Shown: positions 7,055-15,147 of the stretch, in pieces
How the letters are laid out: every line of letters begins with the position of its first letter
How positions within the stretch are numbered: position 1 is the stretch's first letter
From: JAYZQT01 sp964412235
GTDB lineage: Bacteria; Pseudomonadota; Alphaproteobacteria; MPNO01; UBA830
Assembly (NCBI GenBank): GCA_964412235.1
Contig: CAYPNT010000065.1
Location: 1-16,837, forward strand
Length of the DNA: 16,837 bases
Direction of reading: 5' to 3'
Program-made: the position numbers and the translations under genes
Notes under the pieces: model-generated
Database searches by the model: none
What the model was told of the DNA's origin: nothing
The model's input: only the letters and a program-made list of their open reading frames with translations

Positions 7055-9247
7055 ATGGAACGCACATTCGCTAAAGAAGTCGAGTTATTACGTCGTGGCG
7101 ATGGAGAAGATTTTGAGGGTGAAGGCATTTTGGCTATCACCAAGGCTTTACTCCAATCAGGCGTCTCTTATGTTGGCGGCTACCAAGGCGCGCCTGTCTC
7201 ACACCTGATGGACGTACTTACCTCCGACTCGAAGGGCCTTATGGCCGAGCTCGGTGTGCACACAGAAGTGTGTGCAAACGAAGCTGCCGCATGCGCGATG
7301 CTTGCGGCCTCCGTTAATTACCCTATCAGAGGTGCGGTTACCTGGAAATCAACCGTCGGAACCAATGTTGCATCCGATGCCCTATCCAATATCGCTTCCG
7401 CAGGCGTAATGGGCGGAGCTCTAATCGTATTGGGAGAAGATTATGGCGAAGGTTCCTCTATTATTCAGGAACGAAGTCACGCTTTCGCTCTAAAATGCTC
7501 AGTTTGGCTGGTTGATCCGCGCGTCAATCATCCTCGTATAGTCGAACTTGTGGAAAAGTCTTTTGAATTATCTGAAGCGAGCCATACACCCGTAATGATG
7601 GAGTTTAGGATACGCGCATGTCACGTCACGGGCCGTTTCCAGACTAAAGACAATAAAAAACCTAAATATTCCATGAACGACCCTATACCCGAACCAGACT
7701 ATAATCTTGATCGGATCGCGTTGCCGCCCTCCACCTATTTACAAGAAAAAATGAAGGTAGAGACAAGATTCCCTGCGGCAATAAAATTTATACGAGAGAA
7801 CCGTCTTAATGAGTTCTTTGATGGTGACCTTAAGGACGTTGGTATTATATGCCAGGGCGGGCTCTACAATTCTGTTATCCGGGGATTACAACAATTAGGT
7901 TTAGCAGACCCGTTCGGGAATGCGCGAATTCCAATCTATTGCATGAATGTCACGTATCCCATGATCCCAGAGGAAGTCAGCGAATTTTGTGCGGAGAAAC
8001 GAACGGTATGTATTGTTGAAGAAGGTTTCCCGGACCATTTAGAACAAGCATTGAATGCAACCCTTCGAAAGGCTGACCTCAACACAACCATCGTCGGCAA
8101 AGATGTGTTTCCTAAAGCAGGAGAGTATCAATCTGAAGTCATGATGAATGGCCTCGCTAAATTTGTTGAAGGAGCAGCTCCAACCGGACTGGATTTAGCG
8201 CCGGTTACATTCGCGACCAAGGCTGTTGCTGACAACAAGGCGCTTGCCGCGGAACTACTCGGCTCTCCAATCCCTAAGCGTCCGCCGGGTTTCTGCACAG
8301 GTTGCCCTGAACGGCCGGTGTTTTCTGCCCTTAAACTGGCACAACGGGACCCAGAGGTTGGGAAGATGCACATCTCAGCAGATATCGGTTGCCACACATT
8401 TTCGACACTACCGCCGTTTAATCTGGGAAATACCGTTACTGGCTATGGGCTTGGGCTCGCAAGCTCCGCCGGGGTCAAAGACAATTTGAAGGGCCACACA
8501 ATTTCCATAATGGGCGATGGTGGCTTTTGGCACAACGGGCTCGCCACCGGCATAGCGGGCGCCGTCTATAATCAACACGACAACCTCCTTATTGTTATGG
8601 CTAATGGTTATTCCTCGGCGACAGGCCAACAACAGTTGCCCTCTTCCACCGCAGGAGGCCTTAGACAACCTGACACTGTGGTACCCATAGAGAATGCCCT
8701 GAAGGGGGTGGGTGTAAAGTGGATAAAAAAGCAATACACCTATCGAGTTGGGAAAATGCGGAAACTTATAAAAGAGGCATTAACTTCGTCGGATAAAGGG
8801 CTGAAAGTCATTATTGCAGAAGCCGAATGTCAGGTGGCGAAACAACGTCGAGAAAAACCTGTTATTTCCAAAATGTTGAAATCAGGAAAACGGGTAGTGC
8901 GGACCCGTTTTGGTGTTGATGAAGACACCTGCACGGGAGACCACTCATGTATTCGATTGTCGGGATGCCCTTCGCTTTCCGTGAAACCAAACCCTGACCC
9001 GCTGCGCAAGGACCCGGTAGCCAATGTCCTGAATTCCTGCGTTGGCTGTGGTCTATGTGGTGAAGTGTCCGATGCTGCAGTGCTGTGTCCGTCTTTTTTT
9101 AAGGCGGAGATCGTTCAAAATCCAAATGTCCTAGACCGAATAATGTATCAAATACGGACCGCCGTAATTCATATGTTCCAGGGGCCTAATGATCAAAGAC
9201 CTCAAGCGGACAACCCAATACCCGAAGCTCGGATAGCGGCGGAATGA
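7055..9247 (+). CDS. iorA: Indolepyruvate:ferredoxin oxidoreductase alpha-like subunit (TPP and ferredoxin domains)
   Basis: This is the large subunit of a thiamine-diphosphate 2-oxoacid:ferredoxin oxidoreductase, the enzyme type that turns arylpyruvates or related 2-oxoacids into acyl-CoA while reducing ferredoxin. The 730-residue protein has an N-terminal pyrimidine-binding region beginning GEGILAITKALLQSGVSYVGGYQGAP. Next come FCTGCPERPVF with Cys414 and Cys417, and then the TPP motif, GDG at 487-489 with Asn517 thirty residues on. The C-terminal ferredoxin-like part has Cys626, 632 and 638 (C-x5-C-x5-CP) and Cys662, 665, 668 and 678 (CxxCxxC-x9-CP). That makes seven cysteines where eight are expected for two [4Fe-4S] clusters; Cys in AEAECQ upstream might supply another. 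AGGAG lies seven bases before the ATG. Its stop overlaps the next gene (ATGA). Substrate preference is inferred from family only. Confidence 0.88.
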   Translation: MERTFAKEVELLRRGDGEDFEGEGILAITKALLQSGVSYVGGYQGAPVSHLMDVLTSDSKGLMAELGVHTEVCANEAAACAMLAASVNYPIRGAVTWKSTVGTNVASDALSNIASAGVMGGALIVLGEDYGEGSSIIQERSHAFALKCSVWLVDPRVNHPRIVELVEKSFELSEASHTPVMMEFRIRACHVTGRFQTKDNKKPKYSMNDPIPEPDYNLDRIALPPSTYLQEKMKVETRFPAAIKFIRENRLNEFFDGDLKDVGIICQGGLYNSVIRGLQQLGLADPFGNARIPIYCMNVTYPMIPEEVSEFCAEKRTVCIVEEGFPDHLEQALNATLRKADLNTTIVGKDVFPKAGEYQSEVMMNGLAKFVEGAAPTGLDLAPVTFATKAVADNKALAAELLGSPIPKRPPGFCTGCPERPVFSALKLAQRDPEVGKMHISADIGCHTFSTLPPFNLGNTVTGYGLGLASSAGVKDNLKGHTISIMGDGGFWHNGLATGIAGAVYNQHDNLLIVMANGYSSATGQQQLPSSTAGGLRQPDTVVPIENALKGVGVKWIKKQYTYRVGKMRKLIKEALTSSDKGLKVIIAEAECQVAKQRREKPVISKMLKSGKRVVRTRFGVDEDTCTGDHSCIRLSGCPSLSVKPNPDPLRKDPVANVLNSCVGCGLCGEVSDAAVLCPSFFKAEIVQNPNVLDRIMYQIRTAVIHMFQGPNDQRPQADNPIPEARIAAE

Positions 9248-10794
9248 ATAGTCTTCCCGAACGCCCAATATCAATGGTCATCGGAGCTCTTGGTGGCGAG
9301 GGAGGTGGCCTACTCACCACGTGGGTAGTGCGGGCCGCTGAGATGTGTCGGTACCCCACCCAGTCAACATCTATTCCGGGTGTCGCACAACGAACAGGAG
9401 CCACCAGTTATTATATTGAAGTGTACCCAACACCTCATGAAACACTGGAAGACAAACAGTTGGTCATGGGTCTGTATCCCGCCCCCGGGCATATGGACAT
9501 CGTTATCACGTCTGAACTAATGGAAGCAGGGCGGATGATCGAAAACGGTATGGTTACGCCAGATCGTACCACACTCATAGCATCATCGCACAGGGTTTAT
9601 TCAGTCCTCGAAAAATCGGCTATGGGTGACGGGCTTTTTCGAGCGGACAAGCTCGACAACGCTGCCCAAAAGCTTTCCAAACGGGCCATTCTATTTGACA
9701 TGGCGACCCTGGCCGAAAAAGAAGGCACAGTTCTCAACGCTATCGTCTTGGGCGTTATAGCCGGCTCGGGCGAATTGCCCATTCCTCCAGAAAATTTTTC
9801 TGCTTCCATACGGGAGTTGGGGGTAGCCGTTGATTCAAACCTAAAAGGTTTTGAAATAGGGCTAGCATACGTACGGGGTGATTTTGAATTACCCGAAGCG
9901 CCGCCAGAAAAGAAAGTGCGTACCGCTAAGCCAAGCGCTGAAACCCTTATTTCAAGGGTGCAATCAACGTACCCAGCAGAAGCACAGCCAATAATTAGTG
10001 AGGGTGTAAAGCGTCTTGTTGACTACCAAAACCCAACGTACGGAGCGCTTTACCTTGCCCGGCTCGATTCAATCCTTTCGACCGATCAAAAAAGAAGTGG
10101 CGAAAACACCAATTGGGCGCTCACGATAGAAACAGGCCGTTATCTCGCTTTAATGATGTCGTACGAGGATATTATACGTGTTGCGGATCTAAAATCGCGG
10201 CGTTCCAGGATGGATAGAGTAAAGTCAGAGGTGATGGCCAAACGCGATGAACCGGTTCGTATTACGGAATTTCTTAAACCGGGTTTTGACGAAATTACAT
10301 CCGTAATGCCACCGTGGCTCGGACGTCCCATTATGAATTGGGCACGCGGCAACAATTGGGCACGCAACTTTAACTTTGCGATGCGTGTGAGGAGTGACAA
10401 AATAAATGGATTTCTGCGCCTTTGGGCACTTTCAAAATTGAGATTTTTTCGACCAAAAACGTATCGTTACAGTGAAGAACAGAAGGCAATCGAGGACTGG
10501 CTACAAACCATAAAAGAAGCAGCCGATCGACACTACGGTTTAGCAGTCGAAATAGCCGAACTTGCAAATCTAAGAAAAGGGTACTCGGACACCCACAAAC
10601 GCGGACTCGAAAACTTTACGCGGATTATGAACGAAATCGCCTTACCCTGTTCTATAGCGTCTAAAGACCCAAATTGGGGTGCAGACGCGATCGCGCAAGC
10701 CCGCGCCGCCGCTCTAGCCGATCCGGAGGGAGACGCGCTCAACAAGGTGATGGAAGCACTTAAGATAGAACCATCGAGCGCGGCCGCCGAATAA
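9244..10794 (+). CDS. iorB: Indolepyruvate oxidoreductase beta-like subunit with long C-terminal domain
   Basis: This is the partner subunit of the upstream TPP enzyme. Residues about 8-210 form a pyruvate/ketoisovalerate oxidoreductase gamma-type domain, with the glycine-rich GALGGEGGGLLTTW near the start, a PGVAQRTGATSYY loop that fits the family's IPGVAQR(T/S)G element, and DIVITSELMEAGR after it. Residues about 235-510 form a long, mainly helical extension that archaeal IorB proteins of about 200 residues lack. I take it to be the DUF6537-type domain found in the roughly 500-residue bacterial proteins. Its role is unknown to me. The ATG overlaps the iorA stop by four bases, a sign of translational coupling and a fixed subunit ratio. 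No ferredoxin gene follows; the next gene, 139 bases on, is a TRAP binding protein. Confidence 0.85.
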   Translation: MNSLPERPISMVIGALGGEGGGLLTTWVVRAAEMCRYPTQSTSIPGVAQRTGATSYYIEVYPTPHETLEDKQLVMGLYPAPGHMDIVITSELMEAGRMIENGMVTPDRTTLIASSHRVYSVLEKSAMGDGLFRADKLDNAAQKLSKRAILFDMATLAEKEGTVLNAIVLGVIAGSGELPIPPENFSASIRELGVAVDSNLKGFEIGLAYVRGDFELPEAPPEKKVRTAKPSAETLISRVQSTYPAEAQPIISEGVKRLVDYQNPTYGALYLARLDSILSTDQKRSGENTNWALTIETGRYLALMMSYEDIIRVADLKSRRSRMDRVKSEVMAKRDEPVRITEFLKPGFDEITSVMPPWLGRPIMNWARGNNWARNFNFAMRVRSDKINGFLRLWALSKLRFFRPKTYRYSEEQKAIEDWLQTIKEAADRHYGLAVEIAELANLRKGYSDTHKRGLENFTRIMNEIALPCSIASKDPNWGADAIAQARAAALADPEGDALNKVMEALKIEPSSAAAE

Positions 10795-10933
10795 CTTAAA
10801 CCCCAATCGAAACACAATAGGTTCGTGTTCAGCTGACGGTTTACGTTGTGATGATCGTTATTGTTAATTTTCATATTGGCTGATAACGTAAAAAGAAATC
10901 AAAAATATTTACATAAAAGGAAGGGAGTACATC

Positions 10934-11959
10934 ATGTTACGTGCGAAGAGTTTTGCTGGAGTTCTGAGTAGTACCTTTCTACTGGTCTCCCCGCTGTTTG
11001 TAGCCACCCAAGCAGAGAGCACCACACTGAAAATGGCACACTGGCTGCCGCCCATTCATCACTTAACGGACGATTATACAAAATGGGCCGCATCAATCAG
11101 TGCCGCGTCGGGAGGAACGTTAACGATCAAAGTGGACAAATCGCGCCTTGGAAAACCGCCCGGACAATACGACCTTGCTAAAAACGGCGTGAGGGATCTC
11201 GCGTGGTGCAGCGCTGGTTATACCCCGGGTCGCTTCCCAATGCTTCGCGCAGCAGAAGTGCCTTTTGCCACTCCGAACTCTGTTACTGGAAGCCCTGCTC
11301 TTTATAACTGGTATACCCAAAATGGCCTGGACAAGCAGGAATTTAAAGACACTAAATTCATCACAGCATTCGTTCACGGGCCTGGCCTGTTACACAGTAA
11401 AAAGGCGATAAAAACCCTTGAGGATTTAAAGGGCGTCAAGATCAGGGTTGGCGGTGGCGGCGTACCCATAGCCAAAGCCCTGGGGGCAGTCGCGGTCGCA
11501 ATGTCCGCGACCAAGGCCCACGAAAGTCTGCAACGCGGCACTACGACCGCAGCCTTTTTCCCCTGGGAAGCAATGCGCGGCTTTAGGTTAATGAAGCTCG
11601 TGAAAGAGCACCTAATCGTCCCTGGCGGGCTATATACAACATCTTTCTATGTCACTATGAACCTAAATTCATGGAATAAATTATCGGCAGCTCATAAAAA
11701 AGTGATGATTAAAGTTGGCGGTGCGGCTGGGTCTAAACAAATAGCCGGTGGATGGGACCTCGCGGATACGATGTCAAAGAAAGCCGTTCAAAATTCTAAG
11801 GATCATACGATCCGTACTATCTCTCCAGCCGAACAAGAGCGTTGGGGCAAAAAACTCGATTTCGTCCGCCAAACATGGATAAAAAAAGCTAATGCTAAGG
11901 GGCACGATGGACAAAAGCTATTAAGCCAGCTTCTTAGTATGATGTCGCGGGCCCAATAA
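10934..11959 (+). CDS. dctP: TRAP transporter periplasmic solute-binding protein (DctP family), second system
   Basis: This is the periplasmic receptor of a second TRAP carrier. The 341-residue protein has a signal peptide with a hydrophobic core at about 9-24 and likely cleavage after Ala27 (TQA|EST). The mature start, LKMAHWLPPIHHL, is typical of DctP proteins. LEDLKGVKIRVGGGG places the ligand-carboxylate Arg at about 171, followed by KALGAVAVAMSATKAHESLQRGTTTAAFFPW in the expected order, then YTTSFYVTMNLNSWNKLS. GGGAG lies six bases before the ATG. It sits 139 bases after iorB without a clear terminator between, so it may be cotranscribed with iorAB or have its own promoter in the AT-rich gap. 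Its N-terminal half differs from the first DctP here, suggesting another ligand, probably a carboxylate. Confidence 0.92.
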   Translation: MLRAKSFAGVLSSTFLLVSPLFVATQAESTTLKMAHWLPPIHHLTDDYTKWAASISAASGGTLTIKVDKSRLGKPPGQYDLAKNGVRDLAWCSAGYTPGRFPMLRAAEVPFATPNSVTGSPALYNWYTQNGLDKQEFKDTKFITAFVHGPGLLHSKKAIKTLEDLKGVKIRVGGGGVPIAKALGAVAVAMSATKAHESLQRGTTTAAFFPWEAMRGFRLMKLVKEHLIVPGGLYTTSFYVTMNLNSWNKLSAAHKKVMIKVGGAAGSKQIAGGWDLADTMSKKAVQNSKDHTIRTISPAEQERWGKKLDFVRQTWIKKANAKGHDGQKLLSQLLSMMSRAQ

Positions 11960-11989
11960 CCGGCTGACAACAAAAGTCAGAGCCTACAC

Positions 11990-12502
11990 GTGAGAGACCG
12001 TTTGATCTCATGCAACGGGCGAGCCACATTGTGGCTCGCCCGGGCCGGTTCAGTGGGCCTCGCCACCATCATGGTTCTCACATTTTGTGACGTTATTGGT
12101 CGATATGTTTTTAACAACCCAATCGTTGGCACGGTGGAGGTGACAGAGTTGCTCATGGGTATGTTGGTGTACCTGGGAGTTGGCTTAACCACGCAGACAC
12201 GAGGGCACATTAGAGTTGATATTGTGATCAACTTGTTCCCACCACGAACGCGCGCATTTCTTGATGTTCTTACGCTCTCACTAAGTATTTTGTTAGTCTT
12301 TTTGATGTGTTGGCATCTCTGGCTAAAAGCGGGAATTATAATTGATAAAAATGATTTAACCCAAATTTGGGAATGGCCGGTTTGGCCGGCAGCATACGTA
12401 ATGGCTGGCGCTAGTCTTCTTATGCTCACGTCATTAATGTTTCAGCTATTGCATAGTTTAAACGAACTCATGCAAAACACGAGCACACCCGGAAAACCTT
12501 GA
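11990..12502 (+). CDS. dctQ: TRAP transporter small permease subunit (DctQ family), second system
   Basis: This is the 170-residue small membrane subunit of the second TRAP carrier. Four hydrophobic helices lie at about 19-40, 52-67, 91-112 and 131-153. The loop after helix two reads TRGHIRVDIV (about 70-79), the conserved GH-x-x-V-D motif of DctQ. The first in-frame start is a GTG at 11990; no ATG is available before helix one and the ribosome site is weak (an AGAG stretch), so the exact start is less certain than the frame. It lies 30 bases after dctP and 13 before dctM, matching a P-Q-M operon. Confidence 0.88.
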   Translation: MRDRLISCNGRATLWLARAGSVGLATIMVLTFCDVIGRYVFNNPIVGTVEVTELLMGMLVYLGVGLTTQTRGHIRVDIVINLFPPRTRAFLDVLTLSLSILLVFLMCWHLWLKAGIIIDKNDLTQIWEWPVWPAAYVMAGASLLMLTSLMFQLLHSLNELMQNTSTPGKP

Positions 12503-12515
12503 AGGTATGCTCTAA

Positions 12516-13817
12516 ATGGACCCCACTACCATCGCAATTGCCGTCATGGTGTTACTGTTTGTTTTCCTGGCAGCAGGGATGCCGATTGGTTTCGCAATGG
12601 CGGGAGCTGGTTTCCTAGGTAGTCTCCTCCTTATTGACCTTAACGCCGCGCTTTCTCTTCTCGGTCAAACAGCGTATGAAACACCGATTACCTACGACCT
12701 TTCGGTCGTCCCGTTGTTCGTTTTGATGGGTTATTTTGCGACAAATTCAGGGCTTTCAGAGGGACTTTACCGCGCCTGTTATACTTGGCTCGGTCATCGG
12801 CGTGGCGGTCTCGCACTTGCCACTATTGGTGGTTGTGGTGCCTTCGCGGCAATCTGTGGCTCTAGTTTAGCTACCGCGGCGACAATGAGCCAAGTCGCCT
12901 TGCCTGAAATGCAGCGCTACAAATATGACGACCGGCTAGCAACAGGTTCCATCGCTGCGGGCGGAACTATCGGGATATTAATCCCGCCAAGTGTAATATT
13001 GGTTTTGTACGGAATCCTTACGGAAACAAGTATTTCAGAATTATTCCTCGCCGGGATCGTACCGGGGATCTTAACCGTGATCTTTTTTATGATCACTGTT
13101 TCAATTCTCACTCATTTTTATCCAAAATTAGGGCCGCGCGGTGAGGCTATGTCGGCCATGGACAAAGTTAGGGCCCTGAAAGATGTATGGGGGACGGTTC
13201 TGCTTTTTACCCTCGTAATTGGCGGAATCTATTTAGGCGTCTTTAGCCCTACTGAAGCCGCCGGCATTGGTGCAATGGGGGCTTTAGGCCTCGCATTATT
13301 AGCCAGGCGCATGACCGTGAAAATATTTTTTCGATGTTTGCTGGATACGGTGAAAACTTCAGCGATGATCTTCACAATACTCATTGGCGCCATAATGTTT
13401 AATAATTTTCTCGTGCTTAGTGCGGTACCCGATGCCCTGGGTGAATGGATCACAACATTGCCGCTGGGCCCGCATGGAATATTGATTGTCATCCTCCTGA
13501 TATACCTCGTTCTTGGATGTGCCCTTGATTCATTGGCCATGATCCTCTTAACGATCCCCATCTTCTTCCCAGTGGTTCAGAACCTGCAATTTGACGCCGT
13601 TTGGTTCGGTATAATTGTCGTCATGGTTGTAGAACTAGGGCTCATTACCCCGCCGATCGGCATGAACGTTTTTATCATCAAAGGCATGGTTCCCAATGTT
13701 CCACTTAGTGCAATTTACATTGGAGTTTTGCCGTTTGTAGTAGCCCAAATTTTATTGATTGTCCTCCTGATGGCGCTTCCTACGCTCGCGTTGTGGTTAC
13801 CCGCTACGATGGGATAA
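12516..13817 (+). CDS. dctM: TRAP transporter large permease subunit (DctM family), second system
   Basis: This is the 433-residue membrane carrier subunit of the second TRAP system. The protein is hydrophobic throughout with about twelve predicted helices. Family landmarks are AAGMPIGFAMAGAGFLG near the start, GSSLATAATMSQVALPEM, the IGILIPPSV segment, FSPTEAAGIGA in the middle and ITPPIGMNVFII near the end. These align with the same positions in the first DctM but the text differs enough to rule out a recent duplication. A GAAGG at the end of dctQ can serve as ribosome site for the ATG. It is the last gene of the plus-strand block and converges on the amidohydrolase gene 107 bases away. Confidence 0.93.
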   Translation: MDPTTIAIAVMVLLFVFLAAGMPIGFAMAGAGFLGSLLLIDLNAALSLLGQTAYETPITYDLSVVPLFVLMGYFATNSGLSEGLYRACYTWLGHRRGGLALATIGGCGAFAAICGSSLATAATMSQVALPEMQRYKYDDRLATGSIAAGGTIGILIPPSVILVLYGILTETSISELFLAGIVPGILTVIFFMITVSILTHFYPKLGPRGEAMSAMDKVRALKDVWGTVLLFTLVIGGIYLGVFSPTEAAGIGAMGALGLALLARRMTVKIFFRCLLDTVKTSAMIFTILIGAIMFNNFLVLSAVPDALGEWITTLPLGPHGILIVILLIYLVLGCALDSLAMILLTIPIFFPVVQNLQFDAVWFGIIVVMVVELGLITPPIGMNVFIIKGMVPNVPLSAIYIGVLPFVVAQILLIVLLMALPTLALWLPATMG

Positions 13818-13889
13818 TGCCCGTCCAAAATTTCTACACCTCTTCTTCAAAAATACGCCTACACTCAAAGTCATGTTCAGAAGAGAACC

Positions 13890-13913
13890 AAAAAAACCTT
13901 CCGGTCGAGGTTT
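13890..13913 (-). terminator. Likely intrinsic terminator after the amidohydrolase gene
   Basis: On the minus strand AAACCT (13913-13908) and AGGTTT (13899-13894) form a six-pair stem around an eight-base loop, running into seven T residues. It begins about 11 bases after the stop codon at 13925. On the plus strand the stem is followed by only TTTATT, so it may weakly stop transcription from the convergent TRAP operon too. Confidence 0.5.
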
Positions 13914-13924
13914 ATTCGATTTGC

Positions 13925-15130
13925 TTAAGCTCCGAGACCGAACAGCCTCGAGGCATTCAACCCGAGAATATTGCGCTTTGCTTCTTCATCTAAAAATGGG
14001 AGATCCGCAATAACCGTAGGTAAATCAAAATCCCAATGCGGCCAATCTGACGCATAAAGAAGTTGCGTCGGTGCGTTTATAGCTTCGAAAGTTGCCTCCA
14101 GGAGTTTCATATTGGTCTGCTCCATGGGCTGGCAGGTGTAATACATCTCTTTAATGTATTCACTGGGCAAGCGTTTAAGGTTTGGTGCTTCGGAGGAGCG
14201 CATCATATATTCGCTATCCAACCGCTGCTGTACAAATGGTAGCCACGAGAGCCCGGATTCAATCCAGACAACTGGTAATTTCGGAAACCGCTCCGGCAAT
14301 CCGTTTATGACCCAATTCGTCATATGAACGATATTGCACAGAACAAACGAGATGGCGTGCATAGATATAAAGCGATTTAGCTGTCCCACGTACCCGTCCG
14401 TCGGCCAATGTGGGCCCGCATGAAAACCAAGAGGTTTTCCGGTTTCCTCTATCATTCTATATAACCGCATGTACTGATTATGGTGAACCGGCTTGTATCG
14501 CACTGAAGTCACCATAAAACCCGAAACTTTGGGATGATCAGCATAAGCCTCAACAATACGTTCACACGCCGAAGGTTCAGAAAACGGAAGATACAACATC
14601 GAGTAAATAGCGTCGTCATTAGAAAGCACGTTCTCCGTGAGCCACTTGTTGTAACCCTCCGCAAGCCCAACCTCTACTTCCACCTCGGGGTGAAGCCCCA
14701 ATGATAACATGGGCGTTGGGAATGTAATCTGATAATCGACAGCCATACACTCCATCGCTCTCCGGATCAGCACAACATCTCTGTGCACCCCATCTTCCGG
14801 CTCCGCGATTTCTTCAAGACCTTGGTCATGTGTCACGCGACCGGCAATACTTTGGTTGTTCGGATACCCTCCCCCAGTCATTATTCCCGGATAGAGCTGG
14901 CCATTTCGAACAAAACTTTGAGCAATTTGGCGGACAACATCACTTGGAATTTCAGCGATCACGTCTGCCCACGACTGGGTTTCAAAATGGTGGGCATCAA
15001 CATCAACAATTAACCAATCCTTCAACCCCCGCTCTTCTACCGCACGTTTTGCACGTGCTAAAGTTTCCCGAGTATCGGAGCTTTTTCCAAGTTCTTTAAG
15101 CTCTCTTAAAGGTTCCAGTCCACTATCCAT
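13925..15130 (-). CDS. Amidohydrolase family protein (amidohydrolase_2 / ACMSD-like)
   Basis: This metal-dependent TIM-barrel enzyme belongs to the group that includes hydrolases and non-oxidative decarboxylases of aromatic acids. In the 401-residue protein the first strand reads IVDVDAHHFE, with candidate metal ligands Asp45, His47 and His48. GFHAGPHWP carries His237, LPERFPKLPVVWIESG is the typical strand-six region, and YASDWPHWD carries the catalytic Asp362. A charged helical stretch of about 40 residues precedes the barrel, longer than in many relatives. GGAG lies about eight bases before the ATG. It starts 17 bases after the universal stress protein gene and is probably cotranscribed with it. 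Hydrolase or decarboxylase activity cannot be decided from the sequence. Confidence 0.87.
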   Translation of the reverse strand: MDSGLEPLRELKELGKSSDTRETLARAKRAVEERGLKDWLIVDVDAHHFETQSWADVIAEIPSDVVRQIAQSFVRNGQLYPGIMTGGGYPNNQSIAGRVTHDQGLEEIAEPEDGVHRDVVLIRRAMECMAVDYQITFPTPMLSLGLHPEVEVEVGLAEGYNKWLTENVLSNDDAIYSMLYLPFSEPSACERIVEAYADHPKVSGFMVTSVRYKPVHHNQYMRLYRMIEETGKPLGFHAGPHWPTDGYVGQLNRFISMHAISFVLCNIVHMTNWVINGLPERFPKLPVVWIESGLSWLPFVQQRLDSEYMMRSSEAPNLKRLPSEYIKEMYYTCQPMEQTNMKLLEATFEAINAPTQLLYASDWPHWDFDLPTVIADLPFLDEEAKRNILGLNASRLFGLGA

Positions 15131-15147
15131 GATGTTTCTCCAAGCAT

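Noticed and set aside
10799..10835. Terminator between iorB and the second dctP
   Set aside because: Only a five-pair AACAC/GTGTT stem (10811-10829) can be drawn and no T-run follows, so readthrough from iorAB into the TRAP genes remains possible.
11977..12429. 150-codon minus-strand frame
   Set aside because: It is antisense to the well-supported dctQ and has no start signal or domain.
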